In this document: positions 33,906 through 44,110 of the stretch, piece by piece
How the letters are laid out: the number at the start of each line of letters is the position of its first letter
Position numbering within the stretch: position 1 is the first letter of the stretch
The notes under the pieces: model-generated
What the model saw: only the letters and a program-made list of their open reading frames with translations
Databases searched by the model: none
Told to the model about the DNA's origin: nothing
Made by a program: the position numbers and the translations under genes
Assembly (NCBI RefSeq): GCF_035046505.1
Contig: NC_089823.1
Location: 105,361,412-105,425,411 of the forward strand
Source of the DNA: Tiliqua scincoides
Lineage: Eukaryota > Chordata > Lepidosauria > Squamata > Scincidae
DNA: 64,000 nt
Direction of reading: 5' to 3'

Positions 33906-34200
33906 GGGCTGGCTCATCCATGAGGCTGCTTAAGGTAGTCACCTGAGGCAGCAGATTGACTGAGGGGGGCACCCACCTCCATCTGCTGCCATGTTTCTCT
34001 CACTCCTCCTTAAAGAATGGAATAAAACAAAAGAGGAGATGTGGAAAAAGAACATGGTGGCTACAGTATTCTCCTTACATCCTCTTCCACTGTGTTCTCC
34101 TCTTCTCAAATTCAGTGAGGGAAAGAAGCAGAGGTGAAAGCTAGGATGCACCTAGGGGTAAGGAAGATAACATTTGGCGTACTGCCTCAGGGTGGCCCTG
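33906..34200. mobile_element. Probable DNA transposon fragment (CAGGGCTGGCTC...GTGGCCCTGCCTG)
   Basis: The left CAGGGCTGGCTCATCC and the right CAGGGTGGCCCTGCCTG are inverted-like. Subterminal CACCTGAGGCAG and CTGCCTCAGG also pair. No TSD was found, so the call is tentative. Confidence 0.4.
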
Positions 34201-34313
34201 CCTGTATCGGTGGAGTTCCAAAGCAGAATTTTGTTCCAGTACGAAGAACATGGAACCTGATCCAGTGAAGGAGATTTCCTTGCCGAAGAAGTCAGTGGAA
34301 GCACACTTCAGAA

Positions 34314-34542
34314 CATCAATTTTCAACCCTTTTCATCTTGGTGCATGCTGAGAAGGTGCAAAAATTGTCAAGGCACACCCTCACTTTTTTGACAATTGAC
34401 AAGGCCCAGCGCACTGCTGGCCAGGGGCTCACATCCCCCAACGGCCTTAGTAATATATGAACCTCCCCCACACTCCCACAGCACACCTGCAGACTATTCA
34501 CGGCACACCAATGTGCCGCAGCACAGTGGTTGAAAATCACTG
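34314..34542. mobile_element. hAT MITE, uninterrupted copy
   Basis: Ends are CATCAATTTTCAACC and GGTTGAAAATCACTG. The interior has AATTGTCAAGGCACACC, TTGACAATTGACAAGG and GCAGCACAGTGG. It is the reference copy for the interrupted relatives at 18689-19792 and 61913-62558. The flanks CTTCAGAA and TTCAAAGA only weakly resemble a TSD. Confidence 0.8.
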
Positions 34543-35006
34543 TTCAAAGAAATATATGATCTTTGTACGGTGAAGTTTGCTCTCCCTTGTCACCGGAAAA
34601 ATGAGAGTGAAAAGAGGAAAAGTCAGAAGCCACTACTTCATATCAGAGAAAGCAGAATGGTTGAGTAGAATGAATGCCATAGGGCAGAGAAATCTGCTTC
34701 CTGATGACAAGCTCTGTGACTGACCTACACGTATTTATGTATAAGGTGATGCCTGTACAAGACTATGCATTTACATGCATATACAAATAGGCTCACTTCT
34801 GATGTTCAAATTAATGGACAGCTGCTGAGGCCACTCCTTTTCGTACACATGTGCTCCCCCTGAATAAATGTCTGTAAGTGCCTCTTATGGGACCCAGATC
34901 CTAGCCCTCAGTCAGAGAAAGATAGATGTGACTAACTTCTCATTGATTTCAGTTAAGCTTAACAACCAATTTTCCTTTGGATTTGGACAAATATCTATGT
35001 TGATGT
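34543..35006. other. No recognised feature
   Basis: Nothing supportable. Confidence 0.4.
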
Positions 35007-35512
35007 CAGGGGTCAAAATTGTTTCAAGTAGCAGGCCGAATAGCATTCTGGTGCCTGCTTGAGGGCTGGAAGTGACATCATTAAGCAGAAGTGATGTCAT
35101 TAAGCAGAGGCCAGAAATAAACACTTGGTTTTCACATAGAAACTCATTAGCTGCAAATGACAGAAAAGAAAATATGCAAATCTTGATCGTATTTTCAAGA
35201 CATGAGAACCAAATTATCATGTGGGCCACCCTTTCAGCAGCACCACTTCTGCCACAGCTAAGCAGCTGAGCGGTGGTCTGTACAGTCAAGCAATGCCTTG
35301 GCAAGGTCTCCCCCTCACACTCCTCTTGGTTCACCCTCTACCTCACAGCATTCCTTGCCTAATAGAGCCTCCTTCCATCTCTCCCTCCCAGAGCCTTGGC
35401 AGAAAAGGCACTGCTGAAAGGGTAGCTCTGAGAAAACCCTCTTATCACAGGGGCCATTAAAGAGCTTCCAGGGGCTGCATTCGGCCCCATGGACCTTATA
35501 TTTGATACCTCT
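35007..35512. mobile_element. hAT-like element (CAGGGGTCAAA...TTTGATACCTCT)
   Basis: The left CAGGGGTCAAAATTG with AGCAGGCCGAATAGC and the right GGGGCTGCATTCGGCCCCAT then ATTTGATACCTCT form inverted ends of a common vertebrate hAT type. GTGACATCATTAAGCAG occurs twice near 35090. No clear TSD was found. Confidence 0.6.
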
Positions 35513-36795
35513 CATCAATGCTGGTTGGATACTAGTTTTCTTCCATAACTGAGCAGAGCTCAGATTGATTCAATGGGTGAAATTTAGTCCAAATTTCTGT
35601 CCTACAACAGTTTATCTTGGGTGGAAAGTACCTTTACAATAAGTGAGATTTCCATGAAGCTGTGAATATTGCTCAGAAAAAGCAGCAGGAAAGCAGAGCA
35701 AAATCTCAACCAGTAATTTCTCTTCCCTTTAATTCCTCATGGGACAGAATGAAATTTCAGGCCAACATAAGACCTGGTTTTAATAACGATCTAAAACATT
35801 TATGTAACAGTCTCAAGAATGCTGGCCTCCATACTCTTAATTGACCTGGGTTTCAAATAGAAGCCATTCATAACTCTTAAGAGAATATAATATCTCTAAA
35901 TAGCAGTAAATTTCTTCTCTGGCATGCGGATATTTCAAAGAGGAAAGGTGTCCCTAATCAAACCAAATCGTCCGTTACAAATTGCATCCAAAAGAATTCC
36001 GCAAGCAAGGGCACTCTAAAGCAACTTCTGGAAACGATCACTGTGCCAGGAATCTCATTAAGCACACAAAAATGCTTAAGTGCAGATAGATTAAGATGAA
36101 AGTGTAACATCAAGAAAAGTGCATTTACCTAGCCTGCCAGCAGCCTTCCTTGAAATTTAAAGGTCAAGGGCAAAACTGCCTAAGAAGCATTTCAGTCCAG
36201 TTATAATACAATTATGTACATACAAGTCTTGGCTCAGAGACCTCATGTGGTGATCACCTCTATGTGTATGTGTACAATGAATACGGCTAGGGCTGTCCTG
36301 AATCATAGTGGTGGTCACTCATTCAGACCACAATGTTTACTTGTGATGGAGATAATCAAATTACAAGAAAACCAGTTTTGTCTTGTTTCTAGCAACTGTA
36401 TGCCATTTTTTTAAGGACATTTTTTTCTTTACCTCCCAAGTTTGACTTTCACAAAAAAGAGCACCCCATTTCAAAACTACACGTTTGCTACGATTGTTTT
36501 CATTGCATTCGTATTGTGAGCATTAAACATAAGAGCCAAGGACCTCACACAGCACCACAATCAAATGTCACCTTCCTAAATGTCAGTCAATAAAATACAA
36601 TACTTACAACTTACATCACACAGAATCTAGGCAATGACGACACATGCATGGGGCAAGATCACACTGCAGTAAAAAAAAAAAAAAGGGATGCATCATCTTT
36701 AATAGTTGGATAGAATTACAGTAGATGCAGCTTTTCTTTTCTCTGCATGATAACCTCCATATGGCAAAATTTCATTTTTTTAAATTGCTATTAAG
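35513..36795. other. No recognised feature
   Basis: AT-rich unique-looking DNA with an A14 run near 36672. No gene found. Confidence 0.4.
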
Positions 36796-37106
36796 CAGTG
36801 GTTATCAAACTTTTTAGAGAAGGGACTCACTTTTGTTGAAAACAACGCTACTGGGACTCACCTACCTTTATGAGACTAAAAAAAAAATCCACCTTTACCA
36901 GCCACTCAAGCCTCTGTTTTGATCCTTCTTACTATGGTGGGTGGAGCAACCTTCTGCTACATTTGTTGAGCTCCATGTTCATCAGATTGGGATCATTCTG
37001 GTGGTCTTGCATTCCCCTTTGCCTGGCCTTTGATAAGAGTAGAGGCATCTTTGCCTGCTCATGAGCATCCTGTCTGATTTTCCCTATCCTCCCGACTACG
37101 CCAATT

Positions 37107-37786
37107 TGTCTTGTCCCAAAATTCCAACTCCCTTCTAATGCCCACTTTTTGGCTAATTAACACGTCCTTATCTCTAGAAACAACAGGTATGGTGTACAAA
37201 GGAATGAACACAGAACTCCTTATCTATAGCAATTAACCAAATTTATTGCTACAAACACTTTCCCTGCAAGTCCTCTTGTCCAGAGGCTTTCCCTCCCCAA
37301 AACTCCACTTAACTCAGTGGGTAAAGGTCCAAAACCTCCAGTCCAAGTTCACTCCAATCTCCAAAGCACAGTCCAGTCTTCTGTAGCAGAGTCCCTCCTC
37401 TGTGTCCTCTCCAGCAGAGTGTCTCCTTCAGCAGGGTCCTGGCAGTCCTCTCTTCTGCGTCCTTCAGCAGAGTCCCATAGGTTTGGGTCAGGTTACTGTT
37501 GGTCTGGTCGCCCTGGGCTCTTTCTGAAGCTGTCTTTTATCCCATAATCCAAAATGCAGCTCAGCTGTGAGCTACCTTGTTAGCCCTTTTTTAAGTCCAA
37601 ATTAGGCTCAGGTGAGCCATCCCTTCAGTCCATGTCCATTCAAAGTCCCAACAAGGTCAAATGAAGCTCAGGTGTCCATCAGAGTCTCCATTGGCCTTGA
37701 TTGATTACAGCTGTGGAGCCAGCCCTGCCCTTCCCAGAGCTGTCAAACAGCTGTCAAAACATGGAATCACTGTCAACACCACAACA
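37107..37786 (-). mobile_element. LTR of an endogenous retrovirus or Gypsy-like element (fossil, internal region missing)
   Basis: On the minus strand the LTR runs TGTTGTGGTG...CAAGACA, about 680 bp. It carries a GGATAAAAG promoter-like box and an AATAAATTTGG polyadenylation signal in the usual places. Just beyond its 3' edge is TTGGCGTAGTCGGGAGG, which has the position and look of a tRNA primer-binding site. Just before its 5' edge is a purine tract, CAGGGGGA. Little or no coding region is present, so it is a broken remnant. Family assignment beyond LTR retroelement is uncertain. Confidence 0.7.
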
Positions 37787-37904
37787 TCCCCCTGATGATC
37801 TTCTGATCTTCCATTACAATGAATAAAAGTGCACATGTGACTCAGTTTCACTTTCCATAGGGCTCAATTCATTTTCCTTGTCAGCTTGGAGAGGGGGGAC
37901 TTCC

Positions 37905-38042
37905 TTCTTAGGGAGGGCACCAGGATGAGGTCTCTTGTTATCTGGTGTGCTCCTTGGGGCATTTGGTGGGCCGCTGTGAGATACAGGAAGCTGGACTAGA
38001 TGGGCCTATGGCCTGATCCAGTGGGGCTGTTCTTATGTTCTT
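37905..38042 (+). mobile_element. CR1 LINE 3' tail, young-looking
   Basis: GCATTTGGTGGGCCGCTGTG, GGAAGCTGGACTAGATGGGC, CTGATCCAGTGGGGCTGTTC then TTATGTTCTTA. It is almost identical over more than 120 bp to the end of the CR1 at 62639-63172, consistent with the same recent subfamily. It sits inside the hAT at 36796-38284. Confidence 0.9.
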
Positions 38043-38292
38043 AAGTGTGTTTGGGGGCCTGCATTCATTGGTTCTGGACCATTCTTGTGGTGTTGCATTC
38101 CTCTCAGTCTGCCCTTCAAAGTGAACAGAGGCACATTCACCTACTTGTGAGTAAATGCACATGTGCTGCTCAGTTTCTGTTTCCATAGGGCTCAATAAAT
38201 TTTCCTTGCTAGCTATCAGCTGGTCAGTTTCAGTTTCCTGACCCACCAACAATCAGGTCATGAACCACAGTTTGGAAAACACTGCTATAAAG

Positions 38293-38570
38293 CTTGCAAT
38301 AGCCTTGTCTTCTACCTTGTGCGACTGCAGTGCTGCACAGTTGAAGCATTAACAAAATGAGCAACATATTTTGAGTATATGCTGAAGCTTCATTCAGAAG
38401 CAATTTGAAGAGTAAACAAATTAGTTTAAAAAAAAAAAAGTAGGAAGGACTTTTATCCAAAAAAGTAGTTCATGCCTTTTTCCCCTGAGGTCTAATGAGT
38501 CCATACTAAGATAAACAGTATCACTGAACTTTTGATCCACAACTAATTAACAAACTAACTAATTTGCTTG
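38293..38570. other. No recognised feature
   Basis: Short unique-looking interval with an A12 run. Confidence 0.4.
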
Positions 38571-39390
38571 TGCACCACCCAATGGACACTCAAGACAACA
38601 TACACAGGACAAAGGATCACTTTATTAACAAGTAATAGACAGTACAGAACAGCTTTGCAACTGTTGTGACAGCAAAGCACCTATGGTGTGGAGTCTGGGA
38701 CGTGGCGAGGCAACCAGAATCCCATCTGGCCCACTGGGCCAGACATGCACCAGACTCAAAGCCTTGTCCCTTTTCAGGTGGCGCAGCTTGTCCCTGTCAA
38801 CCCAGTGAAGGGGTGAGGCAGCTGGAATGGGCAGCTGCTGAGCCTTTGAGGCAGACCCCACAGTCCCGGCCAGGGCTCCCTGTCCAAGAAGCGAGCTGGG
38901 TGCTGGTGCCTTAAGAACCACCCCAGGCCCACCCAGATACCTTCCCTCCACCAATCCCCTGCAACGGGGGAGGAGAGTCTCGTGTCCCAGGCCGAGTCAA
39001 ACAAACCCCGATCTTGCTGCTTGCATTGCGTGATCAGCATAACTCACCCCATATTAAAATGAGTTGAAGGATGTCCACATGCTGCATTTTCCAACACAGG
39101 ATTCCTTTCACTTGAAAATCTTGTGCCTTGAATTAATACCCAAGCACATTCACACAATGTGTGAATTCCTTGTGAGCCTCAACTAGCCTGTACATCTGTT
39201 CCTTTCCTCCTATCTCTTGTATTCACACTGTCAAACTTAAACTCAGGCCTACGCAACTTGTAACTCAGCACAACACACCAAGCGACATCTTGTGTACTAC
39301 CTGGTTTTTGACCATCCCTGCTTACAGGCATAGAGCAACACTCTGATGAGTGTCAGACATCGCTGGTGTGGTGCACCTGCTTGGTGGGTC
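38571..39390 (-). mobile_element. Possible LTR-retroelement remnant (fossil), weak
   Basis: On the minus strand this GC-rich block ends with TTACTTGTTAATAAAGTGAT followed by CCTTTGTCCTGTGTATG, the look of a polyadenylation signal and R/U5 region. The plus-strand edge TGTGCACCACCC and a later GGTGGGTCACAACA could be terminal motifs. No TSD, primer-binding site or protein motif was found, so this may be something else. Confidence 0.25.
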
Positions 39391-40860
39391 ACAACAGACT
39401 CTCACTCTTACAAGCCAAGAAGGTAGAGTCCTTGTGATAGGGACCTTCTTTTTGCTTATGCTGCTAAGTGCCTTCTACAATAAATCCTACTAATGCACTA
39501 TCCACCTAGATGGCTTCCCTGTGAACTTGTCACCCAAGGCGTGACTTCCTAGCCCATAAAAATCAAAATTGAAATAAATGCACCTCATGTGCACTGTACG
39601 AATTGTTCTCATTTGCCCCTTCAGCCTAGGTGTGATGCCAAAGCTCCAGCAGGCCCTCACACCACAGTAGTGATGTTGACCTTAGAAGCGTGAGTGGCTC
39701 TACCATCCCTTTCTCAGGTGGGATGCACAGAGGACTGGAGCCATCACAGCAGAGCAGTTGCCCTTCTCTGGGAGCAAAGGGCAGTTTCCCAGAGCACCGC
39801 TTAGCCACATGTACCCAGCTCCATGTCAGATTGTGGCTTTTGCATTTAGCATCTGCTCTGCTCACCGAACATGAAAGCAGAGCCAAAGAAAGAACAGGAG
39901 GTGGCCCAAAGAAAGCAAAGTTAGGGCTTCACATTGTGAAAATCGAACGATGGATTTAATTGCCAGGATTAGGATGTGCCTTGTCTCAATGTATGTTTAG
40001 CGCCTCGAATAGGCAACCAACTGTGCCCCTGTTCCACTGTCTTCCAGCTGACTGCATCAAGTAAGAACTTAATGGGCCATCTGCACAGAAAAACTTCATG
40101 CCCTCTTTTCATCTCTACAAAATATTTAAAAAGGGAATAACAGAGAACTGGGATAGCAAAGCCTTGGCAGCAAAGCTGCTTTAGTTTGTCAAGGACTTCA
40201 AACAGGGCAACTGCTGGGCGCTCAATTTAAGTATGAAGGAGATTTTACCATTTTTGTTATACCATATTACAAATAGATGCAAAAGAGAATATCAAAGTGA
40301 ATTGGGCTTTTTCTAAAGAAAAGTAATGATATTGGTAAACGATGGGCAGTCAACAATGATAGACCTTTCCCTTCATTCTTTTCTTTTGTGGATCTCACAC
40401 CTGTCATAATGCACTAATGTGTCATAATGCACTGTCATAATGCACTTCCGTTAACACACAAAGTTGTGCTCTGACCAATAACAAGGTCTGCTTGGGCCTG
40501 TTGTCCCCTTGCTTAATGATGCAGGCAGGAAGCACCAAAGAATGCTTAAGAAGGCTTGGCAAGTCTCAAGCAAGACTATCAGAAACAAGGACATCTTTTG
40601 TAGCATGGCAATCTTATGCCCACTGCTGAGAAGCAACATATGAAAGATGACAAGCATAGTATAAAGAAAACATACGGAGACTCCAATATTATTAAAAGAG
40701 AGATACCAAACTATTTCCTAAGGGTTAGGACAGGTTTACTGAAAAGACACATGACAAAAATATAATTCATTGAAAAAAGCAACCAAGCAGTGCGGCAGAC
40801 AAGCAGGCTCTGGATTCTTGTAGGATACTGTCAAAACATTTAATAGTAAAATGCTTAAGT
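39391..40860. other. No recognised feature; short tandem CATAATGCACT near 40405-40446
   Basis: Unique-looking DNA. CATAATGCACT occurs three times within about 42 bp. Confidence 0.4.
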
Positions 40861-41206
40861 CAGTGTTTCTCAACATTTGTCCCCTGCCATCCAACTGCGC
40901 ATGATCCACCGACTGGAAGTACCACTGGAAGTAACTGGCAATGATGTCATCACCAGTTACTCAAAAATTGGGAGGCCAGATGTGACGCAACAAACACTGG
41001 TATGAGGCTCAGGGTGGATGGGAAAGCTTTTTTGAGTGCGTGAAAAGTGGACACTGGAGCGCTGCCCACTGAGCTGAGCCTCTTACCAATGCTAGTCATG
41101 TTGTGTTGCTGGTCATGCTGCCAAGTGGTGGGGCTCTGGGGATCCTGCATATACCAGCACCTTAAGTACCACAGGTGGGACAAGCACCTCTGGTTGAGAA
41201 ACACTG
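40861..41206. mobile_element. hAT MITE (CAGTGTTTCTCAAC...GTTGAGAAACACTG)
   Basis: Near-perfect 14-bp inverted ends. GGAAGTACCACTGGAAGTAACTGG lies near the left end and TTAAGTACCACAGGTGG near the right. The flanks GCTTAAGT and ATAAACAT do not match, so the TSD has decayed or one edge is rearranged. Confidence 0.75.
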
Positions 41207-41708
41207 ATAAACATGGTTAACCAAACAGAAAACATTGTGGGGGTGAGCTCATCAAGAAGCTTTGTTTCTCGATGGCCCTTGATTGTCCATCCTTGGTTCA
41301 AGATGGGTGTCTTGGTTGTTCTGCACCCTGTGGAGGGTGTGCCAGATGATTTCCTGAGAGCTCAGGAGGCCTGTGCCTCCATTCCCATATACATTCTTGA
41401 TTAAGTTTACAATGACGTTGATTGGAGAAGCAGAGGTTGAAGCCACCTTTTTCAGTATCATGAACAACTTTGTTTACTCTCAAGTCAGGAAACTCCCACA
41501 ATGTGGCTTGTTTCACAGGTTTGTATCTGCGGATCAAAGCAGCTGTTCGTGGAAATTACCAAAACGCAAAACAAAGACAAGGTTTCTGCTAAACCAGCCA
41601 GCTAGACTGTGGGGGGTGGGGGTGGGCAGGAAGTTTGCTCTGAAGAACCAAAGTTTGGCCTCTCCTGTGTCTATAGGACCTGAGGCTTCCCAGCTCAAAA
41701 TCCAGTTC
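41207..41708. other. No recognised feature
   Basis: Unique-looking. The 131-codon frame at 41373 has no recognised motif and ends inside the SINE. Confidence 0.4.
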
Positions 41709-41721
41709 AAAATGCCCCAGT

Positions 41722-41883
41722 TCAAAATGACAGCAACTGTTACCCTGCACATGCCCAATCTCATCTGATCTTGGAAGCTAAGCAGGGTCAGGCCTGGTTA
41801 GTACTTGGATGGGAGACCGCCTGGGAATACTGGGTGCTGTAGGCTTATACCATAGTCTTTGGAGACTGAAGGTTGCCAACCAT
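41722..41883 (+). mobile_element. 5S rRNA-derived SINE, full-length copy 2
   Basis: A 13-bp TSD, AAAATGCCCCAGT, lies at 41709-41721 and 41884-41896. CAGCAACTGTTACCCTGCAC matches copy 1 and replaces the start of true 5S rRNA. The rest follows 5S closely, with an intact C-box region TTGGATGGGAGACCGCCTGG. The tail is ATACCATAGTCTTTGGAGAC then TGAAGGTTGCCAA, identical to the LINE end except in the hairpin loop. As in copy 1, a few extra bases (TCAAAATGA) lie between the TSD and the conserved start. Confidence 0.95.
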
Positions 41884-41925
41884 AAAATGCCCCAGTCCAG
41901 TTCAGAATGCCCCAGGACCAGCCTC

Positions 41926-42099
41926 AGGGCCCAGTCCTATCCAATTTTCCATGGCTGGTGCAGCTGTTCCAACAGGGTGTGCACTGCACTGGGAAGGCAG
42001 TCACGGAGGCCTCCTCAAGGCATGGGAACAGTTGTTCCCTTACCTCAGGGCTGCATTGCAGCTGCACTGGTGTGGGAAAGTTGGACAGGATTGGGCCCT
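41926..42099. mobile_element. Short Harbinger-like MITE (CCAACTTTCC family)
   Basis: GGGCCCAGTCCTATCCAATT at the left and TTTGGGAAAGTTGG-type AAAGTTGGACAGGATTGGGCCC at the right are inverted. The inside GGGAACAGTTGTTCCCTTAC is a perfect small palindrome. Related copies are at 49871-50049 and 62598-63309. Confidence 0.8.
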
Positions 42100-42770
42100 A
42101 AGTCATGTTCACCTTGCAATGTGTCAGGCAGCCCAGTGTAGCTTTTGTTGCCTGACCTCCTCCACCTCCTTCTGGGCAGTGAACAAGCAAATGAGGGAGC
42201 CAACAAAGCTCCATTCATCCTAGTTATGAAAGGGAGGGCCAGGCCAGCAAGTGAGATAACTTTGATTTTCCTCCCCACCCCTATGCTTTACCTTACTCAG
42301 CAATGGGAGGGCTGAATAGATTTGATAGTTTTCTCTCTAGTTTGCAGTCCTAGTTGAAGTAGCCCTTTCATGATATAAGAAAAAAATCTTTTGTTACTAA
42401 CAATGGACAATTTGCATGTTGCTTACTGAAGTATTTGACTGATAGATGTATTCAGTCCCCACTTTGGGAGAATATGAATATTTGTCATTAAATCAGGGAG
42501 AGAGCATTTATATTCTATGCAAGCTGTGATAATCTCCCCCATTATTCTGACAGCAGGTATGTATATTACTTGTGTTGAACTTTATTCAGGGAAAACAAGT
42601 TAGGTACTATATGAAAATGAAAGACAGAAAAATCTTCACATCCTGGGAACAATGCAGCAAATGCCAGCCATTATTCAGTTCCACTTAGTGAAATGAAAAA
42701 CTCTCAAGTTCATCACAGCTCAGTCCAATTATATTGCTTTCAGTTTGAGTTGTGCCCCGTGTCGGTCCTG
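42100..42770. other. No recognised feature
   Basis: Unique-looking AT-rich DNA. Confidence 0.4.
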
Positions 42771-43315
42771 ACACTTTTCCCACCAGGGGCCACACCCCCA
42801 TCTGCTGCCTGAACCAGGAAGTAATTGCCGTAACGTCATCACATCCCTGCAATTACTTCTGCACCTCCTCCTCCTTTCCCCCTTTTAAAAAAGGGGGGGA
42901 CGAAGGAGGCAACCCATGGAGGCAACCCTTTTTCACATCACTAGAAGTGGCGCTCAGGGGGTGAGCGCGGCTTCTAGTGGCTGCTTCTAGGAGGCAGGTG
43001 ATGCGGAAAAGCTCCAATGAATTGGTGCCTGCCCCCTGGAAGTGGCCGCTAGAAGTGGTACTTGCATCCTGGGCGCCACTTCTAGCTGTGCCAAAGAGCT
43101 GTAATGGAGCCTCTCATGCCACTCAGCAGTGGTGCAAAAGTCTCCATCGGAGCTTGAAGCAGCACCAGCCTCTTCAGAAATTACACTTCCGCAGCCACTA
43201 TTGGCAGAGTTTCCAACTGCACCAAAATCCTGTGGTGTGAGAGAGTGGGTAGTGGCATCCCCCCCAAAGCCTGGCACATGGGACATTTGCCCCCATTTCC
43301 CTGGTTATGCCACTG
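42771..43315. mobile_element. GC-rich foldback element, probable hAT relative
   Basis: It ends in CTGGTTATGCCACTG, a CAGTGGCATAACCAG-type terminus in reverse. The interior has multiple inverted motifs around GAAGTGGCGCTCA, GCTTCTAGTGG, GGCCGCTAGAAGTGG and GGCGCCACTTCTAGC. AAGTAATTGC...GCAATTACTT also pairs at 42820-42862. The left edge was not found. Confidence 0.5.
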
Positions 43316-43743
43316 ATATGCCTGGTCCACAGATAGCTCAATGAGGCAGCAGAATCCTGGGACAGTAGTGTGGATATGCCACTTCAGTGAACAGTGAATG
43401 TTCTCCCATGTTGAAAAACAAAACACAAAATGCCCACAAGCAGAACATATCAAACTGGTTCTGACCTAGTCCTCTTCCTACTGTGCTCATTTTCTGCTTG
43501 TAGGGTTCTTTTGTTTTGTTTTTTTTATAAACGTAGGGGGGCATTCTCAAATTTGATCCCTTCTATTCAGCCTGCAGTTGTACAGTTCTTTCTACCCCCT
43601 CAGGAATCCCACCTTCCAGCCTAATCCTATCCTACCATTAGGTCACAGGAACATAATGCACCATACAGTGCAGCCTGCTGTGTTATCAGAGTGGAAGAAT
43701 TGTGTCTGTACTATCCTCTTTTAATGTACAGATATATAACTAA
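43316..43743. other. No recognised feature
   Basis: Nothing supportable. Confidence 0.35.
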
Positions 43744-44110
43744 TGTCCCAATCCTATCATTTTCCCTGCCATAGGATGCAGCTGCCCCAAAGCAGGCTGA
43801 ACTGCATGCTGTGTTGGGGAGTGGCTGATCAGAAAGTTTGGAAGGGGAAAAGAAATATCCCTCCATAAGCCACTCAGCTGCCAATGTGTCTTTTTGGACC
43901 TGCAACAGCTCTTTAGCTTGTACAAATCTGAGAGGACAAAAGGGGCATGTCTGCTGACTCTGGAGGAAACAGAGTCCCGTGAGAATCACCTGCACTGGGT
44001 ACCACCCTTTTCCACTTCACCCCGTCCCACTCCCTTGGCCCTCCTCCGTTCCGCCCCAATCTGTTCTGCCGCTGTCTCTTCTTTTTTCTCTCTGTTGGCT
44101 TGTTTTAGAT
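43744..44110 (+). mobile_element. MITE, TAGCTTGTACAAATC family copy
   Basis: CCCAATCCTATCATTTTCCC at the left, AAAGCAGGCTGAACTGCATG, CCCTCCATAAGCCACTCAGC, CAGCTCTTTAGC and GGGGCATGTCTGCTGACTCT follow the same order as 3291-3680. The right edge is approximate. Confidence 0.6.

Larger units (their letters stand above)
36796..38284. mobile_element. hAT element hosting an LTR fragment and a CR1 tail
   Basis: The left end CAGTGGTTATCAAACTTTTT and the right end CAGTTTGGAAAACACTG are flanked by CTATTAAG (36788-36795) and CTATAAAG (38285-38292), 7 of 8 matching. The left part has GGGACTCACTTTT and TTGTTGAGCTCCATGTTCATC. The right part has GGTTCTGGACCATTCTTGTGG, CACTTTCCATAGGGCTCAAT twice, and GACCCACCAACAATCAGGTC. 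It is the same family as 29486-30072, reversed. It was opened first or later by a retroviral-type insertion (about 37070-37825) and by a CR1 tail (37905-38042). Confidence 0.82.

Noticed and set aside
38625-39040. Two reverse-strand frames of 88-109 codons as a host gene
   Set aside because: They overlap in different registers, have low-complexity composition and no splice or domain signature. A decayed LTR element is as likely.
41734-41850. Genuine 5S rRNA gene
   Set aside because: The first about 20 bases differ from 5S rRNA, a non-5S tail follows and target-site duplications flank the unit, so it is a SINE copy.
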